The position numbers were made by a program, and so were the translations under genes. From positions 1 through 42,669 of the forward strand of contig CAYWRI010000013.1 in the NCBI GenBank assembly GCA_964461035.1: 42,669 nt of DNA, in the 5' to 3' direction. How positions within the stretch are numbered: position 1 is the first letter of the stretch; the number at the start of each line of letters is the position of its first letter. The stretch comes from CAYZNE01 sp964461035. GTDB lineage: Archaea > Nanobdellota > Nanobdellia > Woesearchaeales > CAYZNE01. Below are positions 25,413 through 34,076 of this stretch, piece by piece. Under the pieces are notes generated by a model. The model did not search any database. It saw only the letters and a list, made by a program, of their open reading frames with translations, and was not told the origin of the DNA.

Positions 25413-26273
25413 ATGATGAGGTTAAACAAAAACATGATTTTAATGACACTCTTAATTGTCATTGTGATTTTATTTCTATCTGCTTGTACAGGACAAGGAT
25501 ATAAAAGTAAAGGAATATCAGACCTTGCGTCTGTTAAGGATTCAAAAGAAGCGGATTTAGCTTCAACAAGTTGTGTTGATAGTGATAGTGGAATAAATGA
25601 AAATTTTAAAGGTACAGTAATCTTTAAAGAAACAAAAGTTGAGGATTATTGCGATGGAGATAAGTTAATTGAGTATTACTGTTCAAAAGAGGGGATGTTG
25701 CTAAGTGAAATAATCCCTTGTCAATTTGGTTGTAGTAATGGTGCATGTATAGCTGATGAAGTTGGTGAGACTCAAATTGAAGAAGGGTTTGCAACATTAT
25801 TATTTGGTTATACTAGTGTAACTTTGGAAAGCAATGAGACTTATGAGTATTATGATGGTGAATATTATTATATTCAATTAATAGGTCATGGTTCTAATAA
25901 TGGAGAACTTTTCGTGACATTATTAGTAAATGATGAAACAATAACAATTTCTGAACATGAAAGTGAACAGTCTAATGATGATTTAAATATTTTTGTTGAT
26001 GAAATAAATGTTGAAATCAATGATTTAGATTCTGTTACGTTGTTGTTGGATTATTTGTCTTTGAGTTTGGAGAATCATGAATCTGCGACTGTTAGTGTTG
26101 ATGGTGATGATTATGATCTTGAAGTATTGGGTTTTGATATTGGTGCGGATGATGTTGAGAGTGTAATATTATCTGTTAATGGTAATATAAATGCTATTGA
26201 GGAATTTGTTGGTAGGGATTTTGGTGATTTGAGTGTGTATGCTGATTTAATAGCTATTTTGACAATTTATTAA
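25413..26273 (+). CDS. Acidic surface lipoprotein with shared Cys module
   Basis: A lipoprotein signal (MILMTLLIVIVILFLSAC) is followed by the Cys module found in two other surface proteins of this window (CVDSDSGINENFKGT, YYC, CQFGCSNGAC; about residues 55-112). The remaining 170 residues are very acidic and contain repeated beta-strand units (SVTLLLDYLSLSLENHESATV, SVILSVNGNIN) that look like two or three related beta domains. The AAAGGTGG ribosome binding site (25404-25411) is very close to ATG 25413; ATG 25416 may be the real start. A T-rich stretch follows the stop. Likely attached to the outside of the cell membrane; ligand unknown. Confidence 0.82.
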   Translation: MMRLNKNMILMTLLIVIVILFLSACTGQGYKSKGISDLASVKDSKEADLASTSCVDSDSGINENFKGTVIFKETKVEDYCDGDKLIEYYCSKEGMLLSEIIPCQFGCSNGACIADEVGETQIEEGFATLLFGYTSVTLESNETYEYYDGEYYYIQLIGHGSNNGELFVTLLVNDETITISEHESEQSNDDLNIFVDEINVEINDLDSVTLLLDYLSLSLENHESATVSVDGDDYDLEVLGFDIGADDVESVILSVNGNINAIEEFVGRDFGDLSVYADLIAILTIY

Positions 26274-26274
26274 T

Positions 26275-26294
26275 TATTTTTTTTCTTTTAATTT
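26275..26294 (+). terminator. T-rich tract after lipoprotein gene
   Basis: A run of eight T followed by more T-rich sequence begins right after the stop codon. It fits the archaeal U-tract type of terminator. Confidence 0.45.
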
Positions 26295-26387
26295 TGTTTA
26301 TAATCATCAATAGATACTTTTTTAAAGATATACTTCTAATGCACAACATATAATAATTATTTAATACTATTTAGTGAGAGGTGTAAA

Positions 26388-26942
26388 ATGGAATTTATGA
26401 ATAAAACAATATATCAATTCTCAAATGTCAGAGAAAATGTAGAAATTATTATTTATAGTTTACTTGCGTTTTTTGTTCCATTTTTAATAGGCCATCCACA
26501 AATGGTTGTTGGAATAATAATAAATTTATTATTACTAAGAGTTGCATTTTATACAACTATGAAAAATGCTTTGCCAGTAATTGTTCTTCCAAGTATTGCA
26601 GTTTATTTTAGAGGTGCTTTGTTTGGCGTATTGACTGCTAAATTAATTTACATGATTCCATTTATTATTCTAGGAAACTTTCTCATGGTATTTCTGGCTA
26701 AAAAATACTTTCAAAAAAATAAATCAATAAATGAATTCAAAATAAGTTCACATTCTTTATTTGGAATAATTAGCAAAGTGATTCTTATTGGTCTTGGAAC
26801 AGTTGTATTGTATTTAACAGGAGTTGTTCCTTTATTTTTTGTCACAACAATGGCAACACTTCAAATAGTTACAGCTTGTTCAGCATTAGTAATATTCTTT
26901 GCAAATTTGAAGTTAAATAGTTTATTGAAAAAAAATTACTAA
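26388..26942 (+). CDS. Integral membrane protein (ECF S-component-like topology)
   Basis: About six hydrophobic helices span the 184 residues, with a short cytoplasmic Lys-rich loop near 106-120. The segment ALPVIVLPSIAVYFRGALFGVLT resembles small membrane proteins related to the substrate-binding S components of ECF transporters. That likeness is by eye only. No ECF ATPase or T component is near. The ribosome binding site GAGAGGTG lies about 8 nt before ATG 26388. Confidence 0.7.
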   Translation: MEFMNKTIYQFSNVRENVEIIIYSLLAFFVPFLIGHPQMVVGIIINLLLLRVAFYTTMKNALPVIVLPSIAVYFRGALFGVLTAKLIYMIPFIILGNFLMVFLAKKYFQKNKSINEFKISSHSLFGIISKVILIGLGTVVLYLTGVVPLFFVTTMATLQIVTACSALVIFFANLKLNSLLKKNY

Positions 26943-26951
26943 AACAAGAAT

Positions 26952-27599
26952 TTACTCATTAATTATTTTTTTTATGCTTTCAAAATTATCTTGGAAAACG
27001 AGTGCAGAAATAGAAAAAGTAGATATTTTTCCAGGTAATAATTTTAATTTATCACAAACATATTTTTGTAGTACGGATGCATGATAAATATTTGCAGGCC
27101 AACCTATAAAAATATCATTACTTCGAATTATCATGCAAATATTAAGGCAATTTTGTTCTATACTAAAATAAATACTTATTAATCCAGGAACAGATTCTTT
27201 CTTCAATATTGAATCACTCAATGGATCATAAACAATTGCAATAGCTCTTCGAGTATTTGGTACATTTTTCAAAAGAGGAATTATATAATTATCTATTTGA
27301 TTCTTTACTTGACTATAATCAAATAATCTTGCACCATAACTATAATCATATCCTGAAGAACTTATTTTATTAAGAATAGTATTTCTAAGTTCTTCTTTAC
27401 TCGGATATACAAATTCATTAAGCTCTTGAATTTTATTTATTGGTTCACCTATATCTTCCGGCGAATTAATGGTAATTACCAAATTATTAACCGATTTACA
27501 AATTCTTTTACCTTGATCCATAGTTTCATTACCATTTTCAAAAATGAAACTTAGTGCTTTTTTCCAACTAATTAGTGCAGTATCAGATATTATTTCCAT
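26952..27599 (-). CDS. Thymidylate-synthase-fold protein without catalytic Cys
   Basis: The C-terminal 130 residues align well to thymidylate synthase. YSYGARLF matches the early YGxR region, N-TRR (R117, R118) the phosphate-binding arginines, R159-SND162 the RSxD motif and GWPANIY (N170) the nucleotide-binding Asn. The catalytic PCH/PCL position reads VPGLIS, so the nucleophilic Cys is Gly139, and the SAHIYE His region reads SALVFQ. The protein may therefore bind a nucleotide without methylating it. It starts within the 3' end of the 547-aa HTH gene (10-bp overlap), so the two are translationally coupled. At 215 aa it lies close to archaeal ThyA length. Confidence 0.78.
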   Translation of the reverse strand: MEIISDTALISWKKALSFIFENGNETMDQGKRICKSVNNLVITINSPEDIGEPINKIQELNEFVYPSKEELRNTILNKISSSGYDYSYGARLFDYSQVKNQIDNYIIPLLKNVPNTRRAIAIVYDPLSDSILKKESVPGLISIYFSIEQNCLNICMIIRSNDIFIGWPANIYHASVLQKYVCDKLKLLPGKISTFSISALVFQDNFESIKKIINE

Positions 27600-29233
27600 T
27601 TTAATTTATTCTTGTTGCTTTTTTTAAAAAAAGTTGTTAGCTTTGCATTTCCTGATATTTTCGAAAAATCATAGGTAACAAGTGGAAAATTAAGATTTTC
27701 CGTAATATATACAAACTCATTTAATACATCTTCATTATTTTCGGGACTTTCTCTAAAAAATCTTATTCTGTCAACTCCTTGAAATATTTTTAAGAATTTT
27801 TCTCTTATTTTCAGATATTTTTTTACTTCTTCTATTTCAAAATAATTAATGTCTGAAATAGTGCTTTTCTTATAAATTCTTGGAGAAATAGTTAGATCAG
27901 AGTGTTTAAATGCTGAAGAAAATGCAATACTAAATCTTGAAGGAATTCCACAAGATTTGTATATTATCTCTTCGTTTTTTGTAAACTTGTCTGTTTCTTG
28001 AGCAACATTTTTCATTAAAGTCAGAAAATGCGATTTTTCGTCGAAAAATTTTGAACTATAATTCCAAAATCTTAAGTAACTTCTTTCTATTTTGTAAAAT
28101 TCTCTTGTAAATGGTTTGTTAATTTTGTTAATTGTTTTAAAATAATGTTTAGCAATCTTTTTTTTATTATTGGTTGCTATAAGAAATGCTTTATTTGCTT
28201 TCATAATAAACTTTCTGAATTCGTGTACACTGGCATAAGTATCAAAAAACTCTTTTAAATCCACAATTAGTGTTGATGATGCACAACTAACGCCCTTAGT
28301 TTTATTTTCATATTCTTTTTCAAATATTCTCCATTCTTTTTCATCAAAAGAATAAACTCCTGCACGACCAACAAAAACAGGACTTTGATGAATCGATTTA
28401 TTCATAATATTTATTTTCATATGATGTTCTGCATATTCTTGAATTAAATAAAGAATCAGATTTCTATTTTCAATTAATGAAGATGATGTTACTTGAAAAA
28501 TAACTAGGATGTTTTTCCTTATTTTTTTTGTAATAGTGTCAATAAATATTTTTATTTTATCAACATCAAAAACTTTTTCTAAATCAATTAAGAGATTAAT
28601 ATTTTTACCATAGTCATTAACTTCTTCACAAATAGTTTCTATAAAATTTTTAAGATCTCCATTAGTCGAATCCTGTATCATTGTTTCAAAATGGTTTATT
28701 GCAATACTATCACCAACTTCTTCAAATAATGCAATAATCGAATCATGTAATTCTTGATAATTTACAAACGTATTTGCATTTAGTAAAATAGCGTCAAGTT
28801 TACTAATCCACGTCTTTGAATTAAATTTCTTGATTATCTTTTTTGCTTCATAACCATCAATGGGTGTTGAAGGATTAAAATTATTACTAATAACAATTGT
28901 CTTTTTTTTATCACCAATTATTATATCTCCATAATTTTCAACAAGAGAAAATCTCTTTTCTCCATGCTCTTCTATTCCTGAAAGTTTCAATATTCCTTCA
29001 TTAACTAACTTATTAAGATGATACAGAAGTCGTTTATGAAGAATTGCTTTTTGATATCTTAACTTACTTGTTACACCTTTTTCAGAGCCTAAAAAAAAGG
29101 CATTGTGTGATACGGATTCAGCATATACAGATGCTTCATCAGGAAAAATAAATTTAACAACATCTGAGGTTGTTAGTTCCCTACCTTCAGCTTTCTTGAA
29201 CGATTCAAGAATAGCAGTGTCCATCTGATGCAT
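27590..29233 (-). CDS. Large winged-helix protein paired with the TS-like gene
   Basis: I do not recognise the full family. Residues 60-105 look like a winged helix (ILHKRLLYHLNKLVNEGILKLSGIEEHGEKRFSL). The central and C-terminal parts (about 130-547) are alpha/beta with regularly spaced hydrophobic strands (INLLIDLEKVF, NILVIFQVTSSS, STLIVDLKEFF, KAFLIATNN, FPLVTYDF), suggesting a Rossmann- or TIM-barrel-like domain of unknown activity. No signal peptide or membrane helix is visible. Its end overlaps the start of the thymidylate-synthase-like gene by 10 bp. The pair probably forms one functional unit, perhaps a nucleotide-sensing regulator, but this is inference. Confidence 0.72.
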   Translation of the reverse strand: MHQMDTAILESFKKAEGRELTTSDVVKFIFPDEASVYAESVSHNAFFLGSEKGVTSKLRYQKAILHKRLLYHLNKLVNEGILKLSGIEEHGEKRFSLVENYGDIIIGDKKKTIVISNNFNPSTPIDGYEAKKIIKKFNSKTWISKLDAILLNANTFVNYQELHDSIIALFEEVGDSIAINHFETMIQDSTNGDLKNFIETICEEVNDYGKNINLLIDLEKVFDVDKIKIFIDTITKKIRKNILVIFQVTSSSLIENRNLILYLIQEYAEHHMKINIMNKSIHQSPVFVGRAGVYSFDEKEWRIFEKEYENKTKGVSCASSTLIVDLKEFFDTYASVHEFRKFIMKANKAFLIATNNKKKIAKHYFKTINKINKPFTREFYKIERSYLRFWNYSSKFFDEKSHFLTLMKNVAQETDKFTKNEEIIYKSCGIPSRFSIAFSSAFKHSDLTISPRIYKKSTISDINYFEIEEVKKYLKIREKFLKIFQGVDRIRFFRESPENNEDVLNEFVYITENLNFPLVTYDFSKISGNAKLTTFFKKSNKNKLKWK

Positions 29234-29422
29234 TTTACTACTTAGTAATCAATATTCATTCATATAGTTTTTGTACCCAATATGGAAATATGTATATTGA
29301 TAATTTGTGATTATCTCAGTATTATCTTATTAATTCAACAAAACCTTTTTAAAAATAGAATATAAATAGAATTTATAAACTAATATGATAATTATTTAAC
29401 TAAATTAATTAAAAGAGGGTGA

Positions 29423-31327
29423 ATGGTAGAACTTAAGAAAAGCATAGGATTTATGCCCATATTTGCATTATTAGTTACTTCTCTTATAGGGACGGGATTG
29501 TTTTTCGCACCTGCAATAGCTGCAGGATATGCGGGTACAGCATCGATAATTTCTTGGATAATAATGTTCTTAATTAGTATTTATATGGCATTCTGTTTTG
29601 GAGAACTTGTTTCAACATTTCCTAATGCAGGCGGAGTATATGAATATAGTAAAAAAGCTTATGGTCGTTTTCCAAGTTTTATGTTAGGTTGGATAACTTG
29701 GCTTGTAAATACAATAAACACTCCACTTCTAATTGTTGCAGCATTAACAATGGCATTCCCCGGATTAAATATTGTATACTTTGTGTTATTAAGCATTGCA
29801 ATAATTGTTTTTCTAAATTATGTTGCATATAGGGGACTGAAAGATAGTGCAATCTTATTGTATGTTTTTGCATTTATAACACTGGGTGTAATTTTAACAT
29901 TTATATTCAAAGCAGTACCCGTTTTCAAGCCACAATACATATTTCCGTTAACAACAACAAATAATTTTATGATTTTAGTTGCAATATTCTTTTTATCTGA
30001 ATCATTTTATGGTTGGACAAGTGCAACTTTTTTAGCTGAAGAAACCAAAAATGCTGAAAAAATTATTCCTCGTGCATTAGTCTTAACAACTTTAATAGTT
30101 GGAACTTTAAGTGTTATAGTTGCAATACTTTCGCTTGGAATAATACCTTTTAAAGAGCTTATCTCTAATTCAAATTATTTTTCTATGATTTTAGCAACAC
30201 TATTTAATCCAGAAACCGCTAAATATTTTACATTTGGAATATTTGCTTTATTCTTAGGTAGTGCTTCAGGTAATATAATTTCTTCTCCAAGATTATTATT
30301 GGCAATGGCAAGAGACAAATTATTTATAGAACAATTTGCAGATATTCATGAAAAACAAGGAACGCCTTACAAAGCAATAATATTTCAAACTATTGTTAGT
30401 ATAATTTTAATATTCATATCTCTGGGTAATTATCGAACTCTCTTATCACTAATTATTCCCCTGTGTTTACTGATGTTCATAAGTATGTTAATTGCTTTAC
30501 CAATACTAAGAAAAAAATATCCTGGCAAGCAAAAATTTAAAGCACCCTTAGTAAATATTTTACCTTTTGTAGTTGCTTTAATGTTTTTACTTTTTATAAT
30601 AACTTGGTTAGTTTATGAACCAAATGCTTTATCAATAATAGGTTATGCTTTAGGATTTATTATTTTCGGTTTACCTGTATATCTATTACTAAATATTTAT
30701 TATAATCCTGAATTCACAATTAAAATAAATGAATCTTTTTCATATTTAAATTTATGGCTTGAAAATATATTGTTTCCTAAAAAAATAAGACGATTTATCA
30801 TGTCACTTTTCACAGATTATAAAAATAAAAAAATTCTTGAATTTGGTTCTGGTGTTGGTTCTCTAACTATGTATCTTGCAGAAGAAGTAGGATCTGACGG
30901 AAAAGTTTTTGCAATTGATTTTAGTAGAAAAAACTTAAATATCTTAAATAAAAGAATGATTAAAAAAGGACATTTTCATGTAGAAATATTACACGATAAA
31001 CACATTACGAGTAGAGTTCATCCGTCAATAAAAAATGTGGACATGGTATTTTCAGTTGGACTTTTAGGTTATATACAAAACTTAAAAAAAATATTAGAAG
31101 AATTTAATGATTTACTTCCTGAAGGTGGAAAGATTTGTCTCATTGAATATGTTGACTATTTTCATTTAATACCTAATCCTAAATACATATCTAATAAAGT
31201 GGAACTTATTAAGCTGTTTAATGAATGCGGATTTAGTATTAAAATTAAAAAAATAAAAGGAACTCTTTGGAATTATTCCCTGATATATGGCATGAAAACA
31301 TCAAATGCTGATGCACCATTTATATAA
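29423..31327 (+). CDS. Amino-acid permease fused to a methyltransferase
   Basis: Residues 1-430 are an APC-family transporter with about 12 membrane helices. Typical motifs are SLIGTGLFFAPAIAAGYAGTAS, NAGGVYEYSKKAYGRF and SPRLLLAMARD. From about residue 445 a soluble class I SAM-dependent methyltransferase follows: LEFGSGVGSLT (motif I, about 472-482), VFAIDFSRKNL (acidic motif II), VDMVFSVGLLGYI and LLPEGGKICLIEY. There is no stop or restart between the two parts. The substrate of the methyltransferase is unknown; it could modify a lipid, the transported compound or a protein. A GAGGGTGA ribosome binding site lies next to ATG 29423. Confidence 0.88.
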   Translation: MVELKKSIGFMPIFALLVTSLIGTGLFFAPAIAAGYAGTASIISWIIMFLISIYMAFCFGELVSTFPNAGGVYEYSKKAYGRFPSFMLGWITWLVNTINTPLLIVAALTMAFPGLNIVYFVLLSIAIIVFLNYVAYRGLKDSAILLYVFAFITLGVILTFIFKAVPVFKPQYIFPLTTTNNFMILVAIFFLSESFYGWTSATFLAEETKNAEKIIPRALVLTTLIVGTLSVIVAILSLGIIPFKELISNSNYFSMILATLFNPETAKYFTFGIFALFLGSASGNIISSPRLLLAMARDKLFIEQFADIHEKQGTPYKAIIFQTIVSIILIFISLGNYRTLLSLIIPLCLLMFISMLIALPILRKKYPGKQKFKAPLVNILPFVVALMFLLFIITWLVYEPNALSIIGYALGFIIFGLPVYLLLNIYYNPEFTIKINESFSYLNLWLENILFPKKIRRFIMSLFTDYKNKKILEFGSGVGSLTMYLAEEVGSDGKVFAIDFSRKNLNILNKRMIKKGHFHVEILHDKHITSRVHPSIKNVDMVFSVGLLGYIQNLKKILEEFNDLLPEGGKICLIEYVDYFHLIPNPKYISNKVELIKLFNECGFSIKIKKIKGTLWNYSLIYGMKTSNADAPFI

Positions 31328-31372
31328 TTCTTTATCAATTTCCGGGTGATTAAAATAGAACTTTTTTGAATA

Positions 31373-32092
31373 TTACTGATCACTATCTGCAGCAGTATTA
31401 TCTAAGTCTTTTTTGTAAATAGAAAGTGCTTCATTAAAATCATTCTTATCAAAATCAATCCAGTGTTTGCTTCCTTTGAAATAAATTGATGAACCTGGAC
31501 AATCCCAAAGCAGAATTCCTGAATATTTATATCCGCACTCTATTATGAGATTGGGTGGTATAAAATAAGAAGTATATATTGATTCTTTAATTAATTCAGT
31601 ACTTATTTCATTTACATCTATCTGTTTATCTTTAGCTTTTATTGTTAATAATTTTATTGCAGAAGCTAATTCTTGTTTTCCAGAATATTTAATTAAAAAA
31701 TTTATAAAAAATTGATCATAATCTTTTGTTTTTTCTATTAATTTTTTAGCTTTTTCACTTAATTCCTGAGGAAGATTAAACCATTGACCAATAATCATTA
31801 TCTTAGCTTTTGATTCTTCAAGATCTTTATTTAAATTAAGTTCTGTAAGCAATTTATCAATAAATTTAATATCTTCTTCACAATGAGTACTAAGCTTTAT
31901 TGTTAAAATAGGAATATTAAGTTTGAATTGTAGTTCGATGAATTCCATAATTTTATTCAAAGCAGAATTTATTATGTCAGATTCTTGGTTTTTATAGAGA
32001 TTCAAACTTCTAGTAGAAATTGCAATATGTTTTGGTAATTTCTTCTCTTTTAATGAATTCAGCCTTGTTATATTCTTTAATATATTTAACAT
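31373..32092 (-). CDS. Degenerate cis-prenyltransferase (UppS-like, probably non-catalytic)
   Basis: The fold of undecaprenyl diphosphate synthase is recognisable: PKHIAISTRS at residues 19-28 stands for HIAIIMDGNRRW, INFLIKYSGKQELASAIKLL for the NYGGR segment, and PPNLIIECGYKYSGILLW...IYF...W for the C-terminal RxG-LLW motif. The catalytic Asp of motif 1 is missing, and so are the diphosphate-binding Arg residues of the C-terminal motif. It resembles the non-catalytic Nus1/NgBR type of subunit that works with an active partner; no partner is in this window. It is divergent from the prepilin peptidase gene with 64 bp between them. Confidence 0.72.
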   Translation of the reverse strand: MLNILKNITRLNSLKEKKLPKHIAISTRSLNLYKNQESDIINSALNKIMEFIELQFKLNIPILTIKLSTHCEEDIKFIDKLLTELNLNKDLEESKAKIMIIGQWFNLPQELSEKAKKLIEKTKDYDQFFINFLIKYSGKQELASAIKLLTIKAKDKQIDVNEISTELIKESIYTSYFIPPNLIIECGYKYSGILLWDCPGSSIYFKGSKHWIDFDKNDFNEALSIYKKDLDNTAADSDQ

Positions 32093-32156
32093 AAACTTGA
32101 GTAATGCAATAAAATTTATAAACTTTGTTAGTGATAAATGTAAATGAGGTGAGAAA

Positions 32157-33386
32157 TTGATTATTTATCCAAGTATTTTCGTAATAGGTTTAGGATTTTT
32201 ACTTGTTGCTGCAATAACAGATATAAAATCTAGAGAAGTTCCAGATTGGCTAAGTTTTGGATTTTTATTTACTGCACTTTTTGCAAATCTTGCTTATAGT
32301 GTTTTCACATCAAACTTTTCATTTATTATAGATTCTATTACGGGTTTAGCATTAGCATTCTTGCTTGGATTACTTTTATATTATACGGGTCAGTGGGGTG
32401 GAGGAGATTCAAAAATATTAATGGCTTTATTTGCATTAATAGGAATTAGTGCTAGTAACATATATAATTTAATCTTAGGAAATATTTCAGTTATCCAATA
32501 TATTTTAGATGCAAAATGGATATTATTCATTATTTCATTTACAATAATTGGCGGATTATATGGAATTTTATATTCTCTGTATTTAATGATTTCTCAACCA
32601 AAGAATTTTAAAAAATCGCTAAAGAAGTTAATAAATCATGAGCAAACTCGTAAAATTAGAATATTTATTACCCTATTAACTATTTTTTTAGTTTTATTTG
32701 CATTAACAATTTTGGTTTTATTAAAATCTAATGATGTGATGATTTTAATATTTATTGCATTGCTACCATTAATAATATTTTACACGTGGATATTTGCAAA
32801 ATCAATAGACTTGGGTTGTATGAATAAAAAGATTTCTGCTAAAAAAATAACTATTGGTGATTGGGTTGTAGAAGATGTTTTTGTAAAACGAAAAACAAAC
32901 TCGCTTTTATTTGATTGGCACAGAGAATATGTTTTGCAAACAGAAAATAAAATAAAAATGTTCGCTTTTGAAAAAAGAATTGCTTTAATGTATACAAAAC
33001 AAGTAAAAGGTTTTTTCTCTTGTATGACTTTGCGTTTATCTAAAAGAAAAATGGATGATGCAATACATTTAATTCGCGCATTATTAATGACATCATCTAA
33101 AACAAAATTAATTCAAAGAGCAAATCATCATGGTTTATCTAAAGAACAAACAAAGCAATTTCTTGACTTTTTAGATATTCAAAAAATATATTTTAATAAT
33201 ATGTATGTTTGTGGATTTCAGACAACTGGTTTGGGAGAAGATCAAGTATCACTTATTAAACAATTATATGAATCTAAAAAATTAAGACAAATTAAAGTAA
33301 AAATAGGAATTCCATTCATCCCTAGCTTTTTAATTGGCTTTGTAATATTTTATATTCTTGGATTTTGGTGGACTTTTTTATTTTAA
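32157..33386 (+). CDS. Archaeal prepilin peptidase (A24 family)
   Basis: The enzyme cleaves class III signal peptides of archaeal pilins and archaellins in the membrane. The two catalytic Asp regions are visible: AAITDIKSREVPDWLS near residues 18-33 and WGGGDSK (GxGD-type) near 81-87. Six or so hydrophobic helices fill residues 1-215. The remaining 190 residues are an added soluble domain plus a terminal helix (IPSFLIGFVIFYILGFW), longer than a minimal A24 peptidase. The start is TTG 32157 behind a strong GAGGTGAG ribosome binding site (32146-32153). Confidence 0.88.
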   Translation: MIIYPSIFVIGLGFLLVAAITDIKSREVPDWLSFGFLFTALFANLAYSVFTSNFSFIIDSITGLALAFLLGLLLYYTGQWGGGDSKILMALFALIGISASNIYNLILGNISVIQYILDAKWILFIISFTIIGGLYGILYSLYLMISQPKNFKKSLKKLINHEQTRKIRIFITLLTIFLVLFALTILVLLKSNDVMILIFIALLPLIIFYTWIFAKSIDLGCMNKKISAKKITIGDWVVEDVFVKRKTNSLLFDWHREYVLQTENKIKMFAFEKRIALMYTKQVKGFFSCMTLRLSKRKMDDAIHLIRALLMTSSKTKLIQRANHHGLSKEQTKQFLDFLDIQKIYFNNMYVCGFQTTGLGEDQVSLIKQLYESKKLRQIKVKIGIPFIPSFLIGFVIFYILGFWWTFLF

Positions 33387-33492
33387 TAAAAATAATATCT
33401 TAAAAAATTTCATTTAATGACCTGGTGTTTAATTTAATTTTAGAATTAAATTTGAAATTAGTTAGAATAATAAAAATAATTAGAAAAATTAT

Positions 33493-33575
33493 GAGGGGGA
33501 CGTGATTCGAACACGCGTAAGCACTAAGCTAACAGGTCCTAAGCCTGTCCCGTTTGACCGCTCCGGCACCCCCTC
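33493..33575 (-). tRNA. tRNA-Leu (anticodon UAG)
   Basis: On the minus strand the acceptor arm GAGGGGG pairs with CCCCCTC. The anticodon stem ACAGG/CCTGT encloses CTTAGGA with anticodon TAG, and the T loop reads GTTCGAATC. A variable arm of type II length is present, as expected for Leu. No CCA is encoded and no intron is visible. It precedes no gene on its strand within 100 bp and lies just downstream of rpl37e. Confidence 0.95.
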
Positions 33576-33587
33576 AAAAAAGAAATA

Positions 33588-33740
33588 TTAAATATGTTTT
33601 CTTAGTTTTGAGGAATTTCCATAGCCACAGCTACTGCACACTTTATGTGATGCATGATAAGTGTTTTTACCACATCGTCTACATCTTATGTGTGTTTTTT
33701 TACCTGAGTGTCTTCCGAATGAAGGTGTTCCTTTAGTCAT
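33588..33740 (-). CDS. rpl37e: 50S ribosomal protein L37e
   Basis: The 50-residue protein begins MTKGTPSFGRHSGKKTHIR and carries the zinc-binding C-xx-C (CRRC) and C-xx-C (CSSC) pairs of L37e. It ends KLRKHI, shorter than many homologues but complete. It lies 13 bp after the Lsm gene, the classical archaeal Lsm-L37e pair, and just upstream of the tRNA. Confidence 0.95.
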   Translation of the reverse strand: MTKGTPSFGRHSGKKTHIRCRRCGKNTYHASHKVCSSCGYGNSSKLRKHI

Positions 33741-33753
33741 TTAAATCACTTAT

Positions 33754-33981
33754 TTATTCTTCTGGAGATATTATTGTTATTGCGTCTCCTCTTAAAAAAA
33801 TAGTTCCTAATTTTCTTTTAAGTTCGCCATCAATAAATTCTTCAGCGTCGTTAAGGACTACATTTATATGAATGTCAAAAGCTGTTAACTTTCCAATGTA
33901 TCTTCTTTGATTTTTTAACTCAACTATAACTCTTTTATTTCGAGCCATATTTAAAGCATCTAATGGTCTATTTTGTTCCAT
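33754..33981 (-). CDS. Sm-like (Lsm) RNA-binding protein
   Basis: Lsm proteins form heptameric rings that bind U-rich RNA. The Sm1 motif (VIVELKNQRRYIGKLTAFDIHINVVLNDAEE) and the Sm2 motif (IFLRGDAITII) are both present in 75 residues, the normal size. The GGGGGT ribosome binding site lies 7-12 nt before the ATG. It forms an operon with rpl37e, as in many archaea. Confidence 0.95.
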   Translation of the reverse strand: MEQNRPLDALNMARNKRVIVELKNQRRYIGKLTAFDIHINVVLNDAEEFIDGELKRKLGTIFLRGDAITIISPEE

Positions 33982-34076
33982 TTTGTTTACCCCCTATAAA
34001 TAAAAATAAAATATGTTACTAACCAACCATTTATAAATCTATTCCTTGAATTTAACGAATAAGTAAGAAAATAACT

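Noticed and set aside
33554..33736. 60-aa plus-strand open frame
   Set aside because: It is the antisense shadow of rpl37e and the tRNA.
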